A stretch of 64,000 nt of DNA from Falsiroseomonas selenitidurans. Lineage in GTDB: Bacteria > Pseudomonadota > Alphaproteobacteria > Acetobacterales > Acetobacteraceae. Shown piece by piece: positions 16,498 to 23,626 of this stretch; position 1 is the first letter of the stretch; every line of letters begins with the position of its first letter. The notes below the pieces were generated by a model. The model saw only the letters and a list, made by a program, of their open reading frames with translations. It was not told the DNA's origin and made no database searches. The position numbers and the translations under genes were made by a program. The stretch lies in the NCBI RefSeq assembly GCF_012103215.1, contig NZ_JAAVNE010000015.1, forward strand, positions 1 through 64,000. The letters run 5' to 3'.

Positions 16498-18785
16498 GCG
16501 TCTTCGGCCAGAGCGTGACGCGGCTGGAGGATGCGCCGCTGGTGCGCGGCCAGGGCGCCTTCGCCGCCGATATCGACTTTCCGCGCCAGCTCCACATGCG
16601 CGTCGTGCGCGCGGAGATGGCGCATGCGCGGCTGCTGTCCGTGGATGTGGCGCCGGCCCTGGCGCTGCCCGGCGTGGTGGCGGCGTGGTCGGCCGCGGAT
16701 GTGCAAGGCGTCCCGCCCATCCCCTTCCGCGCCACCAAGGTGCGCGGGCTGGAGCCCTATTGCCAGCCGATCCTGGCGCGCGACCGCGTGCGCTATGTGG
16801 GTGAGCCGGTGGCGGTGATCTTCGCCGAGGATGCGGCAATGGCCGAGGACGCGGCGGATCTGGTGCTGGTGGATCTGGAGGAACTGCCGGCGCTGCTGGA
16901 CGCCGCCGCGCCGCCCGGCGATTTCGACGGCGCGCGGGACACCGAGCCCACCATCGTCCGCAAGGCCTATGGCGATGTCGACGCCGCCTTCCGCGAGGCC
17001 GCGCATGTGGTGGCGCTGGACCTGTCGATCGGCCGGCATTCCGGCGTACCGATGGAAACCCGCGGCGCCATCGCGCGGTACGATGCGGCGATGGATGTGC
17101 TGGAGTTGCACGGCACGGCGAAGAAGCAGCACTGGAACCGCGACGAGATCGCCCGCCTGCTGGGCCGCGCGCCGTCCTCCGTGCATCTGTTCGAAGGCCA
17201 TGTCGGCGGCGGCTTCGGCGTGCGCGGGGAATTGTACCCCGAGGACCTGCTGGTCTGCCTGGCGGCGCTGCGGCTCGGCCGGCCGGTGAAGTGGATCGAG
17301 GACCGGCGCGAGCATCTGGTCGCCACCAACCATTCGCGCGAACAACGCCACCGCATCCGCGCCGCGGTGGATGCACAGGGCCAGATCCTCGGCATCGACA
17401 ACGTCTTCTTCCACGACCAGGGCGGCTACATCCGCACGCATGGCGCGCGCGTCGCGGACATGTCCGCGGGCCTGCTGCTCGGCCCCTATCGCGTGCCGGC
17501 CTATCGCGTCGCCGGGCATTTCCGCCTGACCAACAAGACGCCCGCCGCCACCTACCGCTCCCCCGGCCGGTTCGAAGGCAGCTTCGTGCGGGAGCGGCTG
17601 ATGGATGCCATCGCCGCGCGCTGCGGCATCGACCGCCTCGCGGTGCGGCAGCGCAATTTCGTCGGCGTGGCGGAGATGCCCTATGCGCGGCCGCTGGATG
17701 CGCTGGGCACCGACGTGGTGCTGGATTCCGGCGACTACGCGCTGCTGCTGGACAAGGCGCTGGCGCGCTTCGGCTGGGATGCGCGGCAGGCCGATGTGGC
17801 GCGGCGCCGGGCGGCGGGGGAATGCGTCGGCCTCGGCCTGGGCTTCTTCGTGGAGAAAAGCGGGCTCGGCCCCTCCGACGGCGTGCGGCTGACGGTGGAT
17901 GCGACCGGCGCGGTGGAACTGGTGACCGGTGCAGCCTCGGTCGGGCAGGGGGTGGAGACGGTGCTGGCGCAGATCGCCGCGGCGGCGCTGGGCGTGGAGT
18001 ATCGCCGCGTGCGCGTGCTGCATGGGCGCACGGACCGCATCGAATTCGGCAGCGGCGCCCATGCCTCCCGCGTCACCGTCATGTCGGGCTCCGCCACGCA
18101 CCAGGCGGGGCTGGCGCTGGCGGCGCTGGCGAAGGCCACGGCGGCGGCGATGCTGCAGGCGCCGGCCGACTCGCTCACCATCGAGGCCGGCGTGGTGCGC
18201 CGCGCGGAGGGGGCAGGGGGCGCTTCCGTGACGCTGGGCGAGGTGGCGCGCGCGCTCGCGCCCGGCAGCGCGCTGTCGCGCGAACGCGCCACGCCGGGGC
18301 TGACCGTGGAAAGCTGGTTCCACAGCGACCATATGACCTACCCCTACGGCGTGCAGATGGCCCAGGTGGCGATCGACCGCGGCACCGGCACGGTGAAGGT
18401 GGAACACTATCTCTGCGCCTATGATGTCGGCCGCGCGGTGAACCCGATGCTGGTGGAAGGGCAGATCGTCGGCGGCTTCGCGCAGGGCCTCGGCGGCGCG
18501 CTGTACGAGGCGTTCCGCTACGACGAGCGCGGCCAGCCGCTCTCCACCACCTTCGCCGACTACCTGATGCCGACGATCGCGGAGATGCCGCCGCTCGATG
18601 TGCTGGTGACGGAGGATGCGCCGAGCCCGCTGAACCCGATCGGCGTGAAGGGCGCGGGCGAGGGCGGCACGAATGCCGTGGGCGCGGCCATCGCGTCGGC
18701 CGTCGATGACGCGCTGGGCGGGCGCGGCCTCGTGACGACGCTGCCGATCACGCCGCGTGACGTGCTGCGGATGCTCGGCACATGA
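16494..18785 (+). CDS. Molybdenum hydroxylase catalytic (large, CoxL-type) subunit
   Basis: A 763-residue molybdopterin-cytosine-dinucleotide-type subunit. It starts with RLEDAPLVRGQGAFAADI and has the Moco segment FEGHVGGGFGVRGELYPEDLL. The catalytic glutamate is Glu723 in GVKGAGEGGTN. The active-site loop reads TYRSPGRFEGSFV, not the AYRCSFR loop of true CO dehydrogenase, so CO oxidation is unlikely. Hydroxylation of an aromatic or N-heterocyclic compound or an aldehyde is the better guess. The missing Cys-Ser-Phe loop is the key diagnostic. No coxD/E/F maturation genes are nearby. Confidence 0.88.
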   Translation: MSVFGQSVTRLEDAPLVRGQGAFAADIDFPRQLHMRVVRAEMAHARLLSVDVAPALALPGVVAAWSAADVQGVPPIPFRATKVRGLEPYCQPILARDRVRYVGEPVAVIFAEDAAMAEDAADLVLVDLEELPALLDAAAPPGDFDGARDTEPTIVRKAYGDVDAAFREAAHVVALDLSIGRHSGVPMETRGAIARYDAAMDVLELHGTAKKQHWNRDEIARLLGRAPSSVHLFEGHVGGGFGVRGELYPEDLLVCLAALRLGRPVKWIEDRREHLVATNHSREQRHRIRAAVDAQGQILGIDNVFFHDQGGYIRTHGARVADMSAGLLLGPYRVPAYRVAGHFRLTNKTPAATYRSPGRFEGSFVRERLMDAIAARCGIDRLAVRQRNFVGVAEMPYARPLDALGTDVVLDSGDYALLLDKALARFGWDARQADVARRRAAGECVGLGLGFFVEKSGLGPSDGVRLTVDATGAVELVTGAASVGQGVETVLAQIAAAALGVEYRRVRVLHGRTDRIEFGSGAHASRVTVMSGSATHQAGLALAALAKATAAAMLQAPADSLTIEAGVVRRAEGAGGASVTLGEVARALAPGSALSRERATPGLTVESWFHSDHMTYPYGVQMAQVAIDRGTGTVKVEHYLCAYDVGRAVNPMLVEGQIVGGFAQGLGGALYEAFRYDERGQPLSTTFADYLMPTIAEMPPLDVLVTEDAPSPLNPIGVKGAGEGGTNAVGAAIASAVDDALGGRGLVTTLPITPRDVLRMLGT

Positions 18786-18813
18786 TGGGCGCGGCGCATC
18801 GGGGGAGGCCGTG

Positions 18814-19803
18814 ATGCAGCGCCTGACGCTCAGCCTGTCCTGCCCGGCCTATGACCGCACGCGGGCCTTGTTCGATGGCCGCGTGCGCGTCGAGGGCTGC
18901 GACCTTGTCGCCGTGCCGATGTCGCCGGAGGAAGCCTTCCACCGCGCCTTCCGCCACCAGGAATTCGACATCTCCGAACTCTCGATGTCGAGCACCATGG
19001 TGCAGATCGCCGAAGGGCGCTGCGCCTATGTGCCGATTCCGGTCTTTCCCTCCCGCCTGTTCCGCCATTCCGCCCTCTACATCCGCGCCGATCGCGGCAT
19101 CGCGCGGCCGGAGGATCTGCGGGGCCGCCTGGTCGGCGTGCCGGAGTACCAGATGACGGCGGCACTGTGGGTGCGCGGCATCCTGCAGGACGAGTACGGC
19201 GTGCGCCCGACCGATCTCCGCTGGCGCTGCGGCGGGCTGGAGGAGGCGGGGCGTGGCCAGGTGGTGGCGCTGGACCTGCCGGCGGAGGTGGAGTTGCAGG
19301 CGATCGGCGCCGAGGAGACGCTGTCCGCGCTGCTGGACGAAGGCCGCATCGATGCGCTGATCACCGCCCGCGCGCCGTCCTGCTTCGGGCGCAATCCGCA
19401 GGTGGTGCGGCTGTTCCCGGACTACCGCGCGGCGGAGGAAGCCTATTTCCGCCGCACCGGCATCTTCCCGATCATGCATCTGGTCGGCATCCGCCGCAGC
19501 CTGGTGGAACAGCATCCCTGGCTGCCGGTGAACGTCTTCATGGCGTTCGAGCAGGCCAAGCAGCTGTGCTACGTCGATCTCGCGAAGATCGGCCACCTGT
19601 TCACCACGCTGCCCTGGGCGGTGGAGGAATTGGCGCGCACGCGCGCGCTGATGGGGGAGGATTTCTGGGCCTATGGCGTGCGGAAGAACGCGCCCGTGAT
19701 CCAGGCGATGACGCGCTACGCCGCGGAACAGGGGCTGACGCGCCGGCAGCTGTCGGCGGAGGACCTGTTCCCGGCTTCCGTCATCGATCTCGCCAAGGTC
19801 TGA
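18814..19803 (+). CDS. 4,5-dihydroxyphthalate decarboxylase-like protein
   Basis: A 329-residue protein resembling the Pht5/4,5-dihydroxyphthalate decarboxylase family, which has a periplasmic-binding-protein fold. Recognisable parts are SLSCPAYDRTRALFDGRV, EFDISELSMSS near residue 50, and GRLVGVPEYQMTAALWVRGILQ. The ATG follows a strong GGGGGAGG Shine-Dalgarno sequence. Family members are cytoplasmic decarboxylases of aromatic dicarboxylates, but many homologues are unassigned binding-type proteins and no signal peptide is visible here. It sits 28 nt after the Mo-hydroxylase catalytic gene, consistent with a role after ring hydroxylation. Confidence 0.7.
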   Translation: MQRLTLSLSCPAYDRTRALFDGRVRVEGCDLVAVPMSPEEAFHRAFRHQEFDISELSMSSTMVQIAEGRCAYVPIPVFPSRLFRHSALYIRADRGIARPEDLRGRLVGVPEYQMTAALWVRGILQDEYGVRPTDLRWRCGGLEEAGRGQVVALDLPAEVELQAIGAEETLSALLDEGRIDALITARAPSCFGRNPQVVRLFPDYRAAEEAYFRRTGIFPIMHLVGIRRSLVEQHPWLPVNVFMAFEQAKQLCYVDLAKIGHLFTTLPWAVEELARTRALMGEDFWAYGVRKNAPVIQAMTRYAAEQGLTRRQLSAEDLFPASVIDLAKV

Positions 19804-19844
19804 TGGCATTGGAGAGTCACGCAAACACCAATGGGGGCTTCAAC

Positions 19845-20819
19845 ATGAACGGACCAATCATCACCCGCGCCGGCCTGCTCGCTGCCGCGGCGGCCATGGC
19901 ATTCGGCGCCCCGCGCGTGGCGCGGGCGCAGCCGCGCAACCTGCGCCTGGTGCTGCCCTATGCGCCGGGCGGCGTGGTGGACACGCTGGGCCGCGTGCTG
20001 GCGCAGGGGCTGGGCGAGGTGACGGGCGGCACGGTGGTGGCGGACAACCGCCCGGGCGCCGGCGGCATGATCGGCTCCGACCATGTGGCGAAGTCGACGC
20101 CGGATGGCAGCACGGCGCTCATCATGGACCCGGCCATAGTCATCAACCCCTCGCTGCAGGCCAGCGTTCCCTACGACCTGTTCCGCGACCTGAAGCCGGT
20201 GGCGATCATCAGCTCCTCGCCGCTGGTCTGCGTCGTCACGCCCTCGCTGCCCATCCACTCGATGCAGGAATTGCTGGCCTATGGCCGGGCCCATCGCGGG
20301 CAGCTTTCCTTCGCCTCCGCCGGCGTCGGCACCACGCCGCATCTGGCCGGCGAGATGCTGAACCAGCGCACCGGCATCGATGCGACGCATGTGCCCTATC
20401 GCGGCATCGCCGCCTCCATGCCGGATGTGATGTCGGGCAAGGTGCAGTTCACCTTCAGCAGCATCGCCGGCGCACGCGGGCTGTTGGCCGATGGCCGGCT
20501 GCGCGGGCTGATCACCACCGGCACGCGCCGCCCGCCGGCACTGCCGGATTTGCCGACGGCGGCGGAGGCCGGGCTGGCGGATTTCAACATCGACCTGTGG
20601 CTGGGCGTCTTCGTGCCGGCGGCGACGCCGGATGCGACGGTGGCGGCGATGAACACCGCCATCCAGGCCGTGCTGGCGAAGCCCGCCACCGCCGCCGCCT
20701 TCGGCCGCGCCGGGGCGGAGGTGCGCCACACCACGCCGGCGGAAGCCGCGGCGGTGCTGCGCCGGGAACACGACATGTGGAAGGCGCTCATCACCTCCGC
20801 ACGCATCACCCTGGGCTGA
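19845..20819 (+). CDS. Bug/TTT-family periplasmic solute-binding protein
   Basis: A 324-residue extracytoplasmic receptor. The signal peptide is about residues 1-28, ending ARAQ. The family hallmarks follow: RLVLPYAPGGVVDTLGR, VADNRPGAGGMIGSDHVAKS, and a later THVPYRG. Bug proteins bind carboxylates (di- and tricarboxylates, aromatic acids, nicotinate), usually with TctA/TctB membrane partners, which are absent here. An in-frame ATG at 19803 overlapping the previous stop would add 14 residues before the signal peptide; I prefer the internal start. It probably captures the substrate of this catabolic locus. Confidence 0.85.
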   Translation: MNGPIITRAGLLAAAAAMAFGAPRVARAQPRNLRLVLPYAPGGVVDTLGRVLAQGLGEVTGGTVVADNRPGAGGMIGSDHVAKSTPDGSTALIMDPAIVINPSLQASVPYDLFRDLKPVAIISSSPLVCVVTPSLPIHSMQELLAYGRAHRGQLSFASAGVGTTPHLAGEMLNQRTGIDATHVPYRGIAASMPDVMSGKVQFTFSSIAGARGLLADGRLRGLITTGTRRPPALPDLPTAAEAGLADFNIDLWLGVFVPAATPDATVAAMNTAIQAVLAKPATAAAFGRAGAEVRHTTPAEAAAVLRREHDMWKALITSARITLG

Positions 20820-20829
20820 GGGCACCGCC

Positions 20830-21795
20830 ATGGCATCGCACCTGACGCGCCGCACGGCGCTGACACTCGGCGCCGGCCTGCTGGCCGCGCCCGCCCTGGG
20901 GCAGGGGGCGCGTCCGGTGCGCCTGCTGGTGGGCTTCGCGCCCGGTGGCGCGGCGGACACCATCGCGCGGCTGATCGCCCCGCGCATGGGGGAACACCTT
21001 GGCCAGACCGTGGTGGTGGAAAACCGCAGCGGCGCCAGCAGCACCATCGCCGCCGGCGCGGTGGCGCAGGCGCCGGCGGATGGCACCACGCTGCTCTTCG
21101 CCACGCTGACGCATGCGACCAACCCCTTCCTGTTCCACGGCCTGCCCTTCGACTACGCCACGGCCTTCGCGCCGATCAGCCAGGTGGTGATCTGGCCGCA
21201 GATCCTGGCGGTGAAGACGGATTTCGCGGCGCGTTCCTTCGCCGAGTTCCTGGCCAAGGCGAAGGCCGCCCCCGGCAGCATCAGCTACGGCACGCCGGGC
21301 AACGCCACGGCGCAGCACCTGGCCGGGGAGATGCTGCAACGCGCGGCGGGCATCCGCCTGACGCATGTGCCCTATCGCGGTGGCGCGGATGCGGCGCGGG
21401 ACCTTTCGGCGGGCGTCATCGATGCGAGTTTCATGACCACCTCCACCGCGCTGCCGGTGCTGTCCGCCGGGCGGGCGCGGGTGCTGGCGGCGGCGACGCC
21501 GGCGCGGCTGGCCGCCTATCCGGAGGCGCCGACCATCGCCGAATCCGGCCTGCCCGGCTTCGCGCTGTCCGACTGGTGCGCGCTGTTCGCCCCCGCCGCC
21601 ACGCCGGCGGGAACGCTGGAGAAGACCCATGCTGCGCTGCGCTTCGCGCTGGAGGGGCCGGAGGTGCAGGCACGGCTGCGCGCGCTGAGCACGGAGCCGG
21701 TGGCCAGCACGCCGGCGGATTTCGCCGCCTTCCTGGCCGCGGAAAGCGCCCGGCTGGGGCAGGTGATCCGCGATGCGGGCATCCGCATCGGCTGA
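20830..21795 (+). CDS. Bug/TTT-family periplasmic solute-binding protein (second copy)
   Basis: A 321-residue paralogue of the preceding gene, 10 nt downstream. It has the signal peptide MASHLTRRTALTLGAGLLAA, then VRLLVGFAPGGAADTIAR, VVVENRSGASSTIAAG, and THVPYRGGADAARDL. The two proteins are clearly divergent in sequence rather than a recent duplication, so they may take different ligands or serve different membrane partners encoded elsewhere. It is the last gene of the operon, followed by convergent transcription. Confidence 0.85.
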   Translation: MASHLTRRTALTLGAGLLAAPALGQGARPVRLLVGFAPGGAADTIARLIAPRMGEHLGQTVVVENRSGASSTIAAGAVAQAPADGTTLLFATLTHATNPFLFHGLPFDYATAFAPISQVVIWPQILAVKTDFAARSFAEFLAKAKAAPGSISYGTPGNATAQHLAGEMLQRAAGIRLTHVPYRGGADAARDLSAGVIDASFMTTSTALPVLSAGRARVLAAATPARLAAYPEAPTIAESGLPGFALSDWCALFAPAATPAGTLEKTHAALRFALEGPEVQARLRALSTEPVASTPADFAAFLAAESARLGQVIRDAGIRIG

Positions 21796-21807
21796 GGTGG
21801 TGGGGTT

Positions 21808-22713
21808 CTACCCCAGCATCTCCGACCCCGGCACCACGCCCTTGGGCAGCCCGGCGACGTAATTGGCCAATTCGCCGGGCCGCGTCACCCACAGCCGGTC
21901 GCGGTGGCGCAGGATGTGGCGCAGGGCTTCGCGCAGGGGGCGCAGGCGGAAGGGCTGGCCGACGACGAAGGTGTGCAGCACCACGCTGCACACCAGCGGC
22001 CGGCGTTCGGACTGCGCCAGCATCTCGTCGAACTGGTCGACGATCATGTCGGCGAATTCGCGGCCGCTGTGCTGGCGGAACACCATGGCCGGGCTGTCGT
22101 TCAATTCGATGGAATAGGGCACGGACAGGATCGGCCCGGCGCGCGTCGCCATCCAGAAGGGCTGGTCGTCCGCTGGCAGGTCCATGACGTAGGTGAAGCC
22201 TTCCTCCCGCAGCAGGTCCATCGTCACGTTGCTCTGCGCCAGGTAGGGGCCGAGCCAGCCCTTCGGCGCCGTGCCGCTGTGGCGGATGATGCCGTCGCGG
22301 GTTTCCGCGATCAGCCGGCGCTCATCCTCCTCCCACAATATGTCCTGCCGTTCGGCGTTGCTGCGGCCGTGGCCGATGAATTCGTCGCCGCGCTTCGTCA
22401 GCGCCGGCGCGATCTCCGGCATGTAGTCCAGCGCGGCGGTGTTGACGTTGTGGGCGCTGGGGATGTCCAGCTCGTCCAGCATCTCCAGCATGTTCCACAG
22501 GCCGACGCGGTTGCCGTAGTCGCGCCAGGCGTAGTTGCGGGCGGATTGCGCGGCACCGACCTGCGCGCTGTCGCTGCCGAGGCCGGCGCGGAAGGCGAAA
22601 TGCTCGATGTTGTTGCAGACCAGCAGGGCGAGCTTCGCGCCATTGGGCCAGGTGTAGGTTGGCCGCGTCGGGATCGCGCTGGCGGCGTAGCGGCTGTGGC
22701 TGGGCAGTTTCAT
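21808..22713 (-). CDS. Polysaccharide deacetylase-family protein (PuuE/allantoinase-like branch)
   Basis: A 301-residue NodB-fold hydrolase without a signal peptide. Family landmarks are LLVCNNIEHFAF near residue 30, DYGNRVGLWNMLEMLDEL, EFIGHGRSNAERQDIL, KGWLGPYLAQSNVTMDLLREEGF and the C-terminal VVLHTFVVGQPFRLRPL. Cytoplasmic members of this branch act on small amides such as allantoin rather than on chitin or peptidoglycan. The catalytic metal ligands cannot be assigned with certainty. It converges on the Bug gene, 12 nt apart. Confidence 0.75.
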   Translation of the reverse strand: MKLPSHSRYAASAIPTRPTYTWPNGAKLALLVCNNIEHFAFRAGLGSDSAQVGAAQSARNYAWRDYGNRVGLWNMLEMLDELDIPSAHNVNTAALDYMPEIAPALTKRGDEFIGHGRSNAERQDILWEEDERRLIAETRDGIIRHSGTAPKGWLGPYLAQSNVTMDLLREEGFTYVMDLPADDQPFWMATRAGPILSVPYSIELNDSPAMVFRQHSGREFADMIVDQFDEMLAQSERRPLVCSVVLHTFVVGQPFRLRPLREALRHILRHRDRLWVTRPGELANYVAGLPKGVVPGSEMLG

Positions 22714-22778
22714 GGCGGCGGTTCCCTGCGCGGATGCCGCGACGCTAGGGGCGCCGCGCGCGCAGGGTCAACCCGGCC

Positions 22779-23492
22779 TCAGCCGCGGCAGGCGGCGGCG
22801 GCGATGCGGCAGGTGGCGGTGCGGTCCCGGCTGCGGCATTCGGCCACCGCGGCGCGTTCCGCTTCGGCCTGCGTCGCGCCGGCCCCGGCGGAGATCGAGG
22901 TGACGGTGAAGGAGCTGGGGTCGGAGGTCATGAACATCGCCCATTGGCTGCGCTGCACGCCATGGGCGGCGGCGGCGCAGGCGGCGTTGAACTCGGCCAC
23001 CGGGCGGCAGCCCGGCCCGCCGCTGGTGCAGGCACGTTCCGCCAGGCGATGCGCGGCCATCCGGTCCGGCTCCCCCACCACCAGGCCGAAGCCGGCGGAG
23101 GGCGAGCGCGCGGCGTAGAGCACCGCCAGGTTGCCGCGCGGTGCCGGCACCGGGCTGGCCAAGGGGCGTGCCGCGGGGGCGGGGCGCGCGGCGCGGGCGG
23201 GCGGGCTGGTCGGGCGCATCGCCACCGGCACCGCCTGGGGGCGGCGCACGCCCCGCGACGCCGCGGGGGCGGGGCCGCGGCCCTGGGAGGCGAGGAAGGC
23301 CAGCCCGGCCTGGCAGCGGATGGTGCAGGCCTGCGCCGCCTGCGGCCCGGCCCCCGGCTGCCGGCTGGCAGCGCGCCCGCACTCCGCGCGGCACTGCGCG
23401 CCGGCATCGCCGCGCTGGCCCTGCGCTTCAGCCAGGCCCGGCAGGGTCAGCGACAGCAGGGTGAAGGCGATGCGGATCAGGGCGGGGCGCAT
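22779..23492 (-). CDS. Secreted DUF4189 domain-containing protein
   Basis: A 237-residue exported protein. The signal peptide ends near AEAQG. A Cys-rich N-terminal part follows (CRAECGRAA, CTIRCQAG), then a Pro/Ala-rich linker around residues 75-115, then a DUF4189-like domain (LAVLYAARSPSAGFG, ERACTSGGPGCRPVAEF, WAMFMTSDPSSFTVTS, AVAECRSRDRTATCR). The function of the domain is unknown. The even distribution of cysteines suggests disulphides in the periplasm. It is divergent from hrpB. Confidence 0.7.
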   Translation of the reverse strand: MRPALIRIAFTLLSLTLPGLAEAQGQRGDAGAQCRAECGRAASRQPGAGPQAAQACTIRCQAGLAFLASQGRGPAPAASRGVRRPQAVPVAMRPTSPPARAARPAPAARPLASPVPAPRGNLAVLYAARSPSAGFGLVVGEPDRMAAHRLAERACTSGGPGCRPVAEFNAACAAAAHGVQRSQWAMFMTSDPSSFTVTSISAGAGATQAEAERAAVAECRSRDRTATCRIAAAACRG

Positions 23493-23626
23493 GGCGGGGT
23501 CCTCGGGGCGGCGTGGGGACCTTTTGGACCTGCAACCTTGCCCGGCGATGTTGCCATGTTGCGTTTTCGCGGCGGAAACCGCGCCGCATGTGACATATGT
23601 TTCGCGCCGGCGTAGGCAGTCCCGGC

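Noticed and set aside
15179..18785. Carbon monoxide dehydrogenase (coxMSL)
   Set aside because: The catalytic-loop sequence of the large subunit is TYRSPGRFEGSFV rather than AYRCSFR, and the CO-dehydrogenase maturation genes are missing.
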